A stretch of DNA of 64,000 bases from Pseudomonas gingeri (GCF_013385635.1 NZ_JACAPR010000012.1:186001-250000); one strand, 5' to 3'; shown: positions 9,643 to 18,610, numbered from the stretch's first letter. A program made the numbers and translations. The notes: generated from the sequence alone by a model not told the origin.

Positions 9643-10313
9643 TGGAATTCGACTTCAGTGACATCGTCCCGGCCATTCCCGGCCTGTGGAACGGCATGCT
9701 GATGACCCTGCAACTGATGATCCTCGGCGTCGTCGGCGGGATCATCATCGGCACCCTCCTGGCGTTGATGCGCCTGTCCCACAACAAACTGCTGTCGCGG
9801 ATCGCCGGGGCCTACGTCAACTATTTCCGTTCGATCCCGCTGCTGCTGGTGATCACCTGGTTCTACCTGGCGGTACCCTTCGTCCTGCGCTGGATCACCG
9901 GCGAAGACACACCGATCGGTGCGTTCACTTCCTGCATCGTGGCCTTCATGATGTTCGAAGCGGCGTACTTCTGCGAAATCGTCCGGGCCGGCGTACAGTC
10001 GATCCCCAAGGGCCAGATGGGCGCCGCCCAGGCGCTGGGCATGGGCTATGGCCAGACCATGCGCCTGATCATCCTGCCCCAGGCGTTCCGCAAGATGACC
10101 CCGCTGCTGTTGCAGCAGAGCATCATCCTGTTCCAGGACACCTCGCTGGTCTACACCGTGGGCCTGGTGGACTTCCTCAACGCCTCGCGTTCGAGCGGCG
10201 ACATCGTCGGCCGTTCCAATGAGTTCCTGATCTTCGCCGGTCTGGTCTACTTCACAATCAGCTTTGCCGCCTCGCTGCTGGTCAAGCGTCTGCAAAAAAG
10301 GTTTGCCGTATGA
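9642..10313 (+). CDS. gltK: Glutamate/aspartate ABC transporter permease, second subunit
   Basis: This 223-residue permease is the partner of GltJ. It has the EAA-loop '[17 protein letters not shown]' near residue 119 and about five membrane segments. It overlaps gltJ by one base and gltL by four (ATGA), so the three genes are translated as a unit. The GltJK heterodimer forms the membrane channel. Confidence 0.93.
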   Translation: MEFDFSDIVPAIPGLWNGMLMTLQLMILGVVGGIIIGTLLALMRLSHNKLLSRIAGAYVNYFRSIPLLLVITWFYLAVPFVLRWITGEDTPIGAFTSCIVAFMMFEAAYFCEIVRAGVQSIPKGQMGAAQALGMGYGQTMRLIILPQAFRKMTPLLLQQSIILFQDTSLVYTVGLVDFLNASRSSGDIVGRSNEFLIFAGLVYFTISFAASLLVKRLQKRFAV

Positions 10314-11044
10314 TCTCTATCAAGAACATCAACAAGTGGTATGGCGACTTCCAGGTGCTGACCGATTGCAGCACCGAAGTCAAAAAGGGTGAAGTGGTCG
10401 TGGTCTGCGGCCCGTCGGGCTCCGGCAAGTCGACCCTGATCAAGTGCGTGAACGCCCTGGAACCCTTCCAGAAAGGCGACATCGTGGTCGACGGCACCTC
10501 CATCGCCGACCCGAAGACCAACCTGCCGCAATTGCGTTCGCGGGTAGGCATGGTGTTCCAGCACTTCGAGCTGTTCCCGCACCTGACCATCACCGAGAAC
10601 CTGACCATCGCGCAGATCAAGGTCCTGGGCCGCAGCAAGGAAGAGGCAACCAGGAAAGGCCTGCAACTGCTTGAGCGCGTCGGCCTCTCGGCCCATGCCC
10701 ACAAGCACCCCGGCCAACTCTCCGGTGGCCAGCAGCAGCGCGTGGCGATTGCCCGGGCACTGGCGATGGATCCGATCGTCATGCTGTTCGACGAACCGAC
10801 CTCGGCGCTCGACCCGGAAATGGTCAACGAAGTGCTCGACGTGATGGTCCAACTGGCCCATGAAGGCATGACCATGATGTGCGTGACCCATGAAATGGGC
10901 TTCGCCCGCAAGGTTGCCAGCCGCGTGATCTTCATGGACCAGGGCAAGATCATCGAAGACTGCAACAAGGACGAGTTCTTCGGCGACATCAGCGCCCGCT
11001 CCGATCGTGCGCAGCACTTCCTCGAGAAAATCCTGCAGCACTGA
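10310..11044 (+). CDS. gltL: Glutamate/aspartate ABC transporter ATP-binding protein
   Basis: This 244-residue ATPase drives the GltIJK importer. Walker A 'GPSGSGKST' is at residues 34-42, the ABC signature 'LSGGQQQR' near 137, Walker B '[15 protein letters not shown]' just after, and the switch His in 'CVTHEMGFA' near 191. Its length and motif spacing are normal for the polar-amino-acid family. It ends the transporter part of the cluster; the regulators aauSR follow after a repeat-bearing 200-bp gap. Confidence 0.96.
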   Translation: MISIKNINKWYGDFQVLTDCSTEVKKGEVVVVCGPSGSGKSTLIKCVNALEPFQKGDIVVDGTSIADPKTNLPQLRSRVGMVFQHFELFPHLTITENLTIAQIKVLGRSKEEATRKGLQLLERVGLSAHAHKHPGQLSGGQQQRVAIARALAMDPIVMLFDEPTSALDPEMVNEVLDVMVQLAHEGMTMMCVTHEMGFARKVASRVIFMDQGKIIEDCNKDEFFGDISARSDRAQHFLEKILQH

Positions 11045-11089
11045 AACGACCAGGCTTGCGCACCTGCAAAGGCGCGCGAGCACGTATAG

Positions 11090-11178
11090 GTAGGAGCGGG
11101 CTTGCCCGCGAAGGCGTTATTCCAGGCGACAGCCGATGTCGCGAGCCGTATCGCTTTCGCGGGCAAGCCCGCTCCTAC
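11090..11178. repeat. REP-type inverted pair (GCGGGC core)
   Basis: GTAGGAGCGGGCTTGCCCGCG and the inverted CGCGGGCAAGCCCGCTCCTAC are about 45 bp apart, between gltL and aauS. Confidence 0.85.
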
Positions 11179-11246
11179 AGGTTCCGCGTACACACCGATC
11201 ATGCGTCCCCACGGCAACACGATCTGGTTGACCCAAGGCATCTGTG

Positions 11247-13148
11247 ATGAAATGCGACCCCAATTCCTATCGCGCGACGCCGCCATCACTCGCCGTGAAA
11301 CCCCGCCTGATCCGCCACCTGTTCCTGCCGCCCCTGGTCATCCTGCTGATGATCGGCCTGGGTTACGCCGGCTATCGCATCAGCGAACACTATGGCATCC
11401 GCACCCTCAGCGAGAGCGGTGAACGGGCGCTGGAGCTGCATGCCCGGACCGTCGAGAGCGAGATCAGCAAATACACCTACCTGCCCAGCCTGCTGGAGCT
11501 CGAATCCAGCGTCTCGGCCCTGCTCAAGGATCCCGACGCCGAACACCGCCAGACCGTCAACGAGTACCTAGAAGGCCTCAATCGCCGCAGTCGCAGCCGG
11601 GCCATCTATGTCCTGGACACCTCTGGTCGGGTCCTCGCCACCAGCAACTGGCGCGACGCCGACAGCTACCTGGGCGAAGACCTGTCGTTCCGCGCCTACT
11701 TCCAGGACGCCGTGCGCGGCCAGCCCGGACGTTTCTACGGCATCGGCAGCACCCTCGGCGAACCGGGCTACTACCTGGCCCACGGGCTTGAGGAACAAGG
11801 CAAGATCATCGGCGTGGCGGTGATCAAGGTCCGCCTCGAAGCCCTCGAAGAACGCTGGCAGCGGGCACGCCTGGAAGCCTTCGTCAGCGACGAGAACGGC
11901 ATCATCATTCTCTCCAGCGACCCGACCCGGCGCCTCAAGTCGGTCCGGCCGCTGACCCCGGAGATCAAGGAACGCCTGGCCCGCAGCCTGCAATACTACT
12001 GGTGGCCGCTGAACGAACTGCAGCCCCTGGCCCGCGAGCGCCTCGCCGAAGGGGTGGAAACCCTGACCTTCCCCGCCAACAGCGAACTGGTCAAGGATGG
12101 CGACAATGTCAGCTACCTGGCCCAGACCCGCGGCCTCGTCGACACACCCTGGCATTTCACCCTGCTCACGCCGTTGCAGGACCTGCGCCGGGAAGCCGCC
12201 AACCAGGGCATCCTGGTGGCCGTGGCCTTTGCCCTGGTGGCGTTCCTGCTGATCGCCTGGAACGAACGGCGCAAGGTCATCGCCACCCGCCTGGCCGCCC
12301 GCGAAGCCTTGCAGGAAGCCAACAACCAGCTGGAACGGCGGATCACCGAACGCACCGTCGACCTGCGCGCCAGCAACGACCGTCTCAAGGACCAGATCCG
12401 CGAACGGCGCCAGGCCGAGGAAACCCTGCGCCGGGCCCAGGACGAACTGGTCCAGGCCGGCAAGCTGGCGGCCATCGGCCAGATGTCCACCAGCATCGCC
12501 CATGAACTGAACCAGCCGCTGGCAGCCTTGCGTACGCTCTCCGGCAATACCGTGCGTTTCCTCGAGCGCGGTGAATTGGACACCGCCAGCACCAACCTGC
12601 GGACCATCAACGAACTGATCGATCGCATGGGTCGCATCACCGCCAGCCTGCGCTCCTTTGCGCGCCGCGGCGACGACAAGGGCGAGGCGAGCCTGGGCAA
12701 GGCCATCGAGGCGGCGCTGCAGGTTCTCAACAGCCGTATCGAAGCCCTGCACCTGGAAAGCCATCGCGACTATGACGATGTCCAGCTGGCGATCGACCAG
12801 ACGCGCCTGGAACAGATCCTGGTCAACCTGATCGGCAATGCCCTCGATGCCATGCAGGCCCAGCCGCTGCCGGAGCTGTGGCTTGAAGGCGACTTCGTCG
12901 AAGGCAAGTATCGCCTGCTGGTGCGCGACAACGGCCATGGCATCGAGCTCGAAGCGCGCAAGCACCTGTTCGAACCCTTCTTCACCACCAAGCCCGGGGA
13001 ACAGGGCCTGGGGCTGGGCCTGACCCTTTCCGCGAGCCTCGCCGCGGCAGCCGGCGGCCACCTGGGCGTGGAACACCCGGCCACCGGCGGCACCGCTTTC
13101 GTCCTCCATTTACCGCGAGTCAACCCTGCCAAGGCCGAGCCGATATGA
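11247..13148 (+). CDS. aauS: Acidic amino-acid sensor histidine kinase AauS (DctB type)
   Basis: This 633-residue membrane kinase has a TM segment near residues 22-42, a periplasmic sensor of about 280 residues (dCache-like, as in DctB), and a second TM near 320-340 ('VAVAFALVAFLLIAW'). A coiled linker follows, then the HisKA H-box 'SIAHELNQPLAALR' (His about 418) and a C-terminal ATPase with 'NLIGNALDAM', 'DNGHGI' and 'GLGLGLTLS'. Position next to gltIJKL and aauR identifies it as the sensor that responds to acidic amino acids in Pseudomonas. A GTG lies one codon upstream; the ATG at 11247 is preferred. The stop overlaps aauR by four bases. Confidence 0.9.
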   Translation: MKCDPNSYRATPPSLAVKPRLIRHLFLPPLVILLMIGLGYAGYRISEHYGIRTLSESGERALELHARTVESEISKYTYLPSLLELESSVSALLKDPDAEHRQTVNEYLEGLNRRSRSRAIYVLDTSGRVLATSNWRDADSYLGEDLSFRAYFQDAVRGQPGRFYGIGSTLGEPGYYLAHGLEEQGKIIGVAVIKVRLEALEERWQRARLEAFVSDENGIIILSSDPTRRLKSVRPLTPEIKERLARSLQYYWWPLNELQPLARERLAEGVETLTFPANSELVKDGDNVSYLAQTRGLVDTPWHFTLLTPLQDLRREAANQGILVAVAFALVAFLLIAWNERRKVIATRLAAREALQEANNQLERRITERTVDLRASNDRLKDQIRERRQAEETLRRAQDELVQAGKLAAIGQMSTSIAHELNQPLAALRTLSGNTVRFLERGELDTASTNLRTINELIDRMGRITASLRSFARRGDDKGEASLGKAIEAALQVLNSRIEALHLESHRDYDDVQLAIDQTRLEQILVNLIGNALDAMQAQPLPELWLEGDFVEGKYRLLVRDNGHGIELEARKHLFEPFFTTKPGEQGLGLGLTLSASLAAAAGGHLGVEHPATGGTAFVLHLPRVNPAKAEPI

Positions 13149-14470
13149 ACAACGACCTGACCGTCCTGATCGTCGAAGACGATCCCCATGTGCTGCTCGG
13201 CTGCCAGCAGGCACTGTCCCTGGAGGATATTCCCAGCGAAGGCGTCGGCAGTGCCGAAGAAGCCCTGGCGCGGATCGGCGACAACTTTGCCGGCATCGTC
13301 ATCAGCGATATCCGCCTGCCGGGTATCGATGGCCTGGAACTGCTGACCCGCCTCAAGGCCCGCGACCGCAGCCTGCCGGTGGTGCTGATCACCGGCCATG
13401 GCGATATTTCCATGGCCGTCGGCGCGATGCGCAGCGGCGCCTACGACTTCATGGAGAAACCCTTTTCTCCCGAGCGCCTGGTCGAAGTCGCCCGCCGCGC
13501 CCTGGAGCAACGCGGCCTGGCGCGGGAAGTCTGGTCGTTGCGCCGGCAACTGGCCGAACGCGATTCCCTGGAAGGGCGGATCATCGGTCGTTCCCCGGCC
13601 ATGCAGAATCTGCGGGAACTGATCGCCAACGTCGCCGATACCTCGGCCAACGTGCTGATCGAGGGAGAAACCGGAACCGGCAAGGAATTGGTCGCCCGCT
13701 GCCTGCACGACTTCAGTCGCCGCCAGTCGCAACAGTTCGTTGCCCTCAACTGCGGCGGTTTGCCGGAAAACCTCTTCGAAAGCGAGATCTTCGGCCACGA
13801 GGCCAATGCCTTCACCGGTGCCGGCAAACGGCGGATCGGCAAGATCGAACACGCCCATGGCGGCACGCTGTTCCTCGACGAAGTGGAAAGCATGCCGATT
13901 CCGCTGCAGATCAAGCTGCTGCGGGTCCTGCAGGAACGCACCCTGGAACGCCTGGGCTCGAACCAGAGCGTGGCAGTGGACTGTCGGGTGATCGCCGCCA
14001 CCAAGTCCGACCTGGACGAACTGGGCAAGGCCGGCGAATTTCGCAGCGACCTCTATTACCGCCTGAACGTGGTGACCCTGGAACTGCCGCCACTGCGCGA
14101 ACGGCGCGAGGATATCCTGCAACTGTTCGAGCATTTCCTGCAGCAATCCTCGTTGCGCTTTGACCGTACGGCGCCGGAGCTGGACAACCAGACCCTGTCG
14201 AACCTGATGAGCCATGACTGGCCGGGCAACGTACGCGAACTGCGCAATGTCGCCGAACGCTTCGCCCTCGGCCTGCCGGCCTTCAAGAAAACCGGCGCGC
14301 AAAGCACCGGCGGCCTGGGCTTCGCCGAAGCGGTCGAAGCCTTCGAACGCAACCTGCTCAACGATGCCCTGCAGCGCAGCGGCGGCAACCTGACCCAGGC
14401 CAGCCAGGAACTGGGCATGGCCAAGACCACCCTGTTCGACAAGGTCAAGAAATACGGCCTGAGCCACTGA
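13145..14470 (+). CDS. aauR: Sigma-54-dependent response regulator AauR
   Basis: This 441-residue NtrC/DctD-type regulator has a receiver at residues 1-120 (phosphorylated Asp in 'VISDIRLPG'), an AAA+ domain with Walker A 'GETGTGKE' near 179, Walker B 'GTLFLDEVES', and a C-terminal Fis-type HTH ('NLTQASQELGMAKTTLFDKVK'). It activates gltI from the upstream sites with RpoN. The sigma-54-contact loop reads NAFTGA rather than GAFTGA (about residues 219-224). Its last two-thirds (FTGA) is intact, and the same HEANAFTGA form may be normal for this subfamily. It overlaps aauS by ATGA. Confidence 0.92.
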   Translation: MNNDLTVLIVEDDPHVLLGCQQALSLEDIPSEGVGSAEEALARIGDNFAGIVISDIRLPGIDGLELLTRLKARDRSLPVVLITGHGDISMAVGAMRSGAYDFMEKPFSPERLVEVARRALEQRGLAREVWSLRRQLAERDSLEGRIIGRSPAMQNLRELIANVADTSANVLIEGETGTGKELVARCLHDFSRRQSQQFVALNCGGLPENLFESEIFGHEANAFTGAGKRRIGKIEHAHGGTLFLDEVESMPIPLQIKLLRVLQERTLERLGSNQSVAVDCRVIAATKSDLDELGKAGEFRSDLYYRLNVVTLELPPLRERREDILQLFEHFLQQSSLRFDRTAPELDNQTLSNLMSHDWPGNVRELRNVAERFALGLPAFKKTGAQSTGGLGFAEAVEAFERNLLNDALQRSGGNLTQASQELGMAKTTLFDKVKKYGLSH

Positions 14471-14522
14471 TACGGACCTGCGCTTGCGCGGTCAAGCACC
14501 TTCGCCGGCATACATTCCCCTA

Positions 14523-14602
14523 TAGGAGCCGGCTTACCGGCGATGAGGACCTTGGGTCCGGCGTTGATCTCAAGGATGCTATCGCCGGCAAGCCGGCTCC
14601 TA
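14523..14602. repeat. REP-type inverted pair (GCCGGC core, one half mutated)
   Basis: TAGGAGCCGGCTTACCGGCGATG at the left and inverted CATCGCCGGCAAGCCGGCTCCTA type sequence at the right, downstream of aauR. The left half has TTACC instead of TTGCC. Confidence 0.8.
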
Positions 14603-14740
14603 CAGGTGTATCGGCGCATGCAAACGCCCACTACACGGCTGGCCCGTCCTTTGCATTTACCCGGCAAAGCCCGCACTGCCTGCCTTTCAGCCTGGCCAGG
14701 TACTTTGATGTGCGGGCGCTGCCACGGATAAATCGACGTT

Positions 14741-15661
14741 GTGAACATTTTAGATCTCGACCACAGCCTGACGGCCCAGGCGCCGATCCAGCACCTGCTC
14801 GACAGCGGTCGCGCGAAACGCCTGGACCTGCTGGACCTGGGGCCCAAACTGCGACTCTGGACCACCGAACGCCAATACCGCCGCTTTGCCGAACGCCTGC
14901 GCCAGCTTCCGGCGCCCGCCACCGGCAAACCGCAGATCTACTTTGTCGGTTCCGGCGACTACCACCACCTGACCCCGGCCTTCCTCGGCAACCTGACGGA
15001 ACCGGTCAGCCTGATCCACTTCGACAACCACCCCGACTGGGTACACCTGGCGCCACGCCGGCATTGCGGTTCGTGGGTCAACCGCGCGCTGAAGCTGCCG
15101 AACATCATGCGCATCGTCACCCTCGGCCCGTGCAGCGAAGACCTCGACACCCCGCAACTGCGCGGCGGCAACCTCGGCGCCCTGCGCCGTGGCGCCCTGC
15201 AACTGTTTCCCTGGCAGCACGCGCCGTCCAAGGTCTGGGGACGGATCGGCGACGGCGCCGGCCACCAGCAGCAGGAAAACCACCTGCACTGGCGCAACCT
15301 GGCCGACGAACACTGGCCGGACTTCCTCGAACAACTGATCCGGGGCCTGCCCACCGAAGCCATCTGGATCACCATCGACAAGGACGTGCTGGCCAGCGAA
15401 GATGCCGCCACCAACTGGGACCAGGGCGGCATGCGCCTGACCCACCTGCTCGACGCCATCCGGGCCCTGGCGGCGCACAAGCGCATCCTCGGCATCGATA
15501 TCTGCGGCGAATTCGCCAAACCGGCCTTCAGCAATGCCTTCAAGCGCTGGGAAGCCAAATCCGATCAACCGCCCGCCGAACGCTGGAGCGCTGCCGACCT
15601 GCAACGCAACGCGACCACCAACCAGGCGCTGATCACGCTGTTCGAGGAGCTGTTTCCGTGA
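14741..15661 (+). CDS. Ureohydrolase (arginase/agmatinase-fold) protein of unknown substrate
   Basis: I do not recognise a named member, but this 306-residue protein shows the metal-site layout of the arginase superfamily. 'GSGDYHHLT' is near residue 70, 'HFDNHPDW' at about 93-100 (the D-x-H-x-D pair), and 'TIDKDV' near 211 followed by 'GIDICGE' near 253. Arginase, agmatinase, formiminoglutamase and the poorly described UPF0489 group share this fold, and the HFDNHPDW form is closest to the last. Its stop overlaps the GTG of a small DMT transporter gene by four bases, and a second such gene follows. The operon may therefore process and export a guanidino, amino or polyamine-like compound. That role is inference. 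Confidence 0.65.
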   Translation: MNILDLDHSLTAQAPIQHLLDSGRAKRLDLLDLGPKLRLWTTERQYRRFAERLRQLPAPATGKPQIYFVGSGDYHHLTPAFLGNLTEPVSLIHFDNHPDWVHLAPRRHCGSWVNRALKLPNIMRIVTLGPCSEDLDTPQLRGGNLGALRRGALQLFPWQHAPSKVWGRIGDGAGHQQQENHLHWRNLADEHWPDFLEQLIRGLPTEAIWITIDKDVLASEDAATNWDQGGMRLTHLLDAIRALAAHKRILGIDICGEFAKPAFSNAFKRWEAKSDQPPAERWSAADLQRNATTNQALITLFEELFP

Positions 15662-16032
15662 CCCTGACCGTTGTTCTGCTGGTAGCCTTTTCCATTGTCC
15701 TCGACGTGGTCGGCCAACTCTGTTTCAAAATCGGCCTGGACCGCCTGCCGGAGCTCGAAGGCGGCTTTCGCCTGAATGCCTTCTGGGGCCAGGTGTTCAA
15801 TGCGCCGCTGCTGTGGTGCGGTATCGGCGCCTACGCCGTCGAATTCCTGGTCTGGCTCGAAGCCCTGTCGCGGGCGCCGCTGAGCCTGCTGTTCCCTTCC
15901 GCCGCGCTGGCCTATTGCGGGGTGGTCCTGGCGGGCAAGCTGGTGCTGGGGGAAACCGTCAGCCGGCGCCGCTGGATGGGCACGCTGGTGATCACCCTGG
16001 GCGTCATGCTGGTCGCCATTGCCGGTAGCTGA
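15658..16032 (+). CDS. Small EamA/SMR-type (DMT superfamily) membrane protein, subunit 1
   Basis: This 124-residue protein has four hydrophobic segments and the DMT half-transporter look ('AFSIVLDVVGQLCFKIGL' at the start, 'PLSLLFPSAALAYCGVV' in the middle, 'VITLGVMLVAIAG' at the end). Proteins of this size act as homo- or hetero-dimers, such as MdtIJ, ArnEF or EmrE. It starts at GTG 15658 inside the end of the ureohydrolase gene, so the two are translationally coupled. The next gene encodes a partner of the same type. The substrate is unknown. Confidence 0.75.
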   Translation: MTLTVVLLVAFSIVLDVVGQLCFKIGLDRLPELEGGFRLNAFWGQVFNAPLLWCGIGAYAVEFLVWLEALSRAPLSLLFPSAALAYCGVVLAGKLVLGETVSRRRWMGTLVITLGVMLVAIAGS

Positions 16033-16062
16033 GGCTTAATTCATGTTTGAAGGAACGGATTT

Positions 16063-16464
16063 ATGAGCACTTCCAAGCACGTGGACTGGCTCCACGGGCG
16101 CTTCGGCACGATCGTGCTGTGGGCCCTGCTGATCACATTCGAAAGTGCCGGACAGATCGCCACCAAAGTCGGCGGCGATCAGTTGGGGCAGATGAATTTC
16201 AACCTGCAATGGCTGGCCTCGGTCGCGGTCAACCCCGGTGTCTGGGTGGCGATCAGTTGCTATATCGGCGCGTTCTTCGTGTGGATGCTGATCCTGCGCC
16301 GCAGCAGCCTGTCCCTGGCGTTCCCACTGAGTTCGCTGGTGTTCGTCGCGGTATTGCTCGGCTCCTGGCTGGGCCTGGGCGAGCAGATCAGTGTGCTGCA
16401 CTGGGTCGGCGTGCTGGTGATTGTCGGCGGGATCGCGCTGCTGGCAGAAGGCGAGAAGAACTGA
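16063..16464 (+). CDS. Small EamA/SMR-type (DMT superfamily) membrane protein, subunit 2
   Basis: This 133-residue, four-TM protein resembles its upstream neighbour: both begin with 'ES/D-G-Q-I/L' in TM1 and share the 'SLSLAFPLSSLVFVAVLL' / 'PLSLLFPSAALAYCGVV' segment. Paired small DMT proteins usually assemble as heterodimers with opposed topology (MdtI-MdtJ export spermidine). The 30-bp gap to the previous gene supports one operon with the ureohydrolase. A GAAGGAACGG stretch before the ATG is a likely ribosome site. Confidence 0.75.
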   Translation: MSTSKHVDWLHGRFGTIVLWALLITFESAGQIATKVGGDQLGQMNFNLQWLASVAVNPGVWVAISCYIGAFFVWMLILRRSSLSLAFPLSSLVFVAVLLGSWLGLGEQISVLHWVGVLVIVGGIALLAEGEKN

Positions 16465-16505
16465 GAACGGCCAGCAAAAAACACCCGCCAGAGGTTTGCA
16501 GTCCT

Positions 16506-16648
16506 GATTGTTCCCACGCTCCAGCGTGGGAATGCAGCCCGTGACGCTCTGCGTCACAGAAGCGGACGCAGAGCGTCCATCGCGGCGTTACCACGCGGAG
16601 CGTGGGAACGATCAGAAGGGCCTCATCGCCGGCAAGCCGGCTCCTACA
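16506..16648. repeat. Long palindromic repeat copy 2 plus adjoining REP half
   Basis: GATTGTTCCCACGCTCCAGCG starts the element and the inverted CGCGGAGCGTGGGAACGATC ends it at 16613. A single REP half (CCTCATCGCCGGCAAGCCGG) follows at 16621-16648. It fills the space between the convergent DMT and desaturase genes. Confidence 0.75.
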
Positions 16649-17504
16649 AGTGTTTCACCAGAAAGCCCAGGCCATGGGATACCGGAATCACTTTCACCCC
16701 CGCCTCCCGCTGCTGGTCCCTGATCTGCGCATGGAATGCCTTGACCTTGGTCCAGTGCATTTTCGGCCGGTAGTGATGCTCGGCGTGATAACCGTTGTTC
16801 ATCCAGATCAGGTTGTAGAGCCGGCTGTAGGAACTGACGCCCCAGGCGATCGGCAGGTCCGGGTTGCCGCCCAGGTGCTCGTAGTAGCCATTGAGCGATG
16901 ACAGCGACTGCCCCAGGTACCAGAACGGCAGCAACACCAGCACCGCGCGCCAGTCACAGGCCGCCAGCGCCAGGTAGAACGCCACCGTCGCATAGATCTC
17001 GACCTTGACCCAACGGGCATCCGCCGGATGCTTGCGCTTCATTTCCTCGTAATAGGCCTTGGGGTCATCGCGGAAGAAACTCAGGAAGGTGTAGGCCCAG
17101 ACATTGTCCGGCTGGCCATCCTTGCCGTGCAGGTAGATCGACAACGGGTCGATGGTGGTCCCGTCCTCCCGTGGCAAATCGGAGTTGCCGCGATGGTGGC
17201 GGTTGTGGATATCGCGGTACATCGTCTGCGAAAACCCGATGGTCAACGACAGCAACAGGTCGAACCCGCGGTTCAGCCAGTACGGGGTGAAGTAGGGATT
17301 ATGGATCTGGTTGTGGGAGATGCTGTTGATGCTCCACGACAGGCTGACCGCATAGAGCAGCGCCGCGGGGATGATGATCCACCAGGACTGGTCATGAAAG
17401 CCCAACACCAGCCACAACACAAAGGAGAAATGCGCCAGCGCCATGGCAATGGGCACCAGGTCCCAGAGCGAATAGGCCAACAGGCGATAAGCAGGACGAG
17501 CCAT
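16644..17504 (-). CDS. Membrane fatty-acid desaturase
   Basis: This 286-residue integral membrane di-iron desaturase has the three His clusters of the family: 'HNQIHN' near residue 70, 'HNRHH' near residue 104, and 'HAEHH' near residue 250. These bind two iron atoms and introduce a double bond into an acyl chain. Four hydrophobic segments frame them. The ATG at 17504 is chosen because GGGAAG lies 8 bp upstream; an in-frame ATG at 17576 would add 24 non-conserved residues. It lies downstream of mipA on the same strand and close to the operon at 18.6 kb, which also encodes acyl-type chemistry, but a functional link is not shown. Confidence 0.87.
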   Translation of the reverse strand: MARPAYRLLAYSLWDLVPIAMALAHFSFVLWLVLGFHDQSWWIIIPAALLYAVSLSWSINSISHNQIHNPYFTPYWLNRGFDLLLSLTIGFSQTMYRDIHNRHHRGNSDLPREDGTTIDPLSIYLHGKDGQPDNVWAYTFLSFFRDDPKAYYEEMKRKHPADARWVKVEIYATVAFYLALAACDWRAVLVLLPFWYLGQSLSSLNGYYEHLGGNPDLPIAWGVSSYSRLYNLIWMNNGYHAEHHYRPKMHWTKVKAFHAQIRDQQREAGVKVIPVSHGLGFLVKHL

Positions 17505-17641
17505 CTGAAAAACTTCCCGGAAAATGATTTCCGGGGCGTCGCTGCAAACACCAGACCAGCTTTGCGTTCTTTGCAAAAACTCGCCAGGCGACGATCAGGC
17601 TAACCTGTTTTCAGTTGCGCATGATCGTCGTGCAGGCAGCT

Positions 17642-18415
17642 TTAGAACTTGTAGCTGATGGCGGTCTGTACCTGGCCCTGATTGTTGTCGCCACGTTCTT
17701 TGACAATGCTGCTGTCGGCGGCGTTACCCACCAGGTGGATCCAGCTCGCACTGGTCATCAGTGACCAGGCGCCGCCCAGCGGAATCGCGAAATTCTGGGT
17801 CAGGGTATAGTTCTGCAGGCCGCCACCCGGCTTGTACTGCTCGATCCCCGAGGCCTGGGCCTCTTCAGCGGTCACGCCGAAAAAGGTCCGGGTCTGCCGG
17901 GCATCGGCGAAGTGCGCGCTCAGGTTGCTGCTGCCGATGATGCCCATGCCCAGCGGATAACCCAGCTCGCCGCCGATCTTGCCGAGCAGGCCGCCCTGGC
18001 CGTTGCCGCCGCCGACCGCGCTGCCCAGCTGGACGAATACCCGCCAGAAATCGGCCGGCGCGTACTGCACATAACCGCCGACCTGGCCCATGTTCGGCAC
18101 ATTGCGCAAGCCGCGCAGGTCGCCATCGGAATTGCGACCCGGCAGGTAGTTGATGAACGGCCCGGCGGTGAAACCACTGTCCTTGAAGGCATCCCAGGTC
18201 AGGCCGTCGTCGCCGCTGAGGCTGACGTCACCCCAATCCAGGTCCAGGTAAGGCAAGGGCACCGTGTCATAGCTGCTGCCCGTGGGGTCGTGGGGCTGAT
18301 AGCCGATACCGGCACCGATCTGCCCGGTCAGCCCTTCCTCGGCCAGCACGCCGGTGCTCAAGCCGCTCAGGGACACCAAGCCGGCAAGCAGCAATGTGGA
18401 GGTAAACCTGGCCAT
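17642..18415 (-). CDS. MipA/OmpV family outer-membrane protein
   Basis: This 257-residue protein has a signal peptide (cleavage likely after 'TGVLA', residue about 27) and a beta-strand-rich body with 'GAGIGYQPHDPTGSSYDTVPLPYL', split here only for description, typical of MipA/OmpV. It ends in 'QTAISYKF', with the terminal aromatic residue needed for barrel insertion. The family is poorly understood: MipA scaffolds MltA-PBP1B in E. coli, and others respond to antimicrobials or kinase systems. The ATG at 18415 gives the signal peptide start; upstream in-frame ATGs lack it. It is divergent from the six-gene operon at 18644, and several such porins are controlled by neighbouring two-component systems. 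Confidence 0.85.
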   Translation of the reverse strand: MARFTSTLLLAGLVSLSGLSTGVLAEEGLTGQIGAGIGYQPHDPTGSSYDTVPLPYLDLDWGDVSLSGDDGLTWDAFKDSGFTAGPFINYLPGRNSDGDLRGLRNVPNMGQVGGYVQYAPADFWRVFVQLGSAVGGGNGQGGLLGKIGGELGYPLGMGIIGSSNLSAHFADARQTRTFFGVTAEEAQASGIEQYKPGGGLQNYTLTQNFAIPLGGAWSLMTSASWIHLVGNAADSSIVKERGDNNQGQVQTAISYKF

Positions 18416-18487
18416 GAATCGTTTCCTTGTTCTGAACATGCGCGCATCAATCACCAGCGCACGCCGTGTAGGCAAGCACTGATGTTC

Positions 18488-18514
18488 TTTGTAGCAAGCT
18501 ACAAAATTTGTAGC
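18488..18514. promoter_or_regulatory. TTTGTAGC repeat array, enhancer candidate
   Basis: TTTGTAGC-AA-GCTACAAA (18488-18505) is an 8-bp-arm inverted repeat, followed by a third direct copy TTTGTAGC (18507-18514). It lies about 65-90 bp upstream of the first sigma-54-like promoter. That suits binding of an NtrC-type dimer, most simply the regulator encoded at 24531. It is also just upstream of mipA, so it could control both directions. Confidence 0.5.
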
Positions 18515-18576
18515 TCTTTGTACTCATTCCAATACAAACACCGGGGAGAGCCCGCGAATACTGGCGTTGCGGTCGG

Positions 18577-18593
18577 TTGGCACGCTCCGTGCT
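18577..18593 (+). promoter_or_regulatory. Sigma-54 promoter candidate, upstream
   Basis: TTGGCACGCTCCGTGCT has GG at 18579-18580 and GC at 18591-18592 with exactly 10 bp between, and a full TTGGCACG -24 element. The expected start is near 18603, about 40 nt before the HAD gene. Confidence 0.65.
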
Positions 18594-18594
18594 C

Positions 18595-18610
18595 TGGCAC
18601 CTGGCATGCG
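18595..18610 (+). promoter_or_regulatory. Sigma-54 promoter candidate, downstream
   Basis: TGGCACCTGGCATGCG again has GG-N10-GC (18596-18597 and 18608-18609). It begins two bases after the previous candidate. Only one may be used; the first has the better -24 box. Confidence 0.45.
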
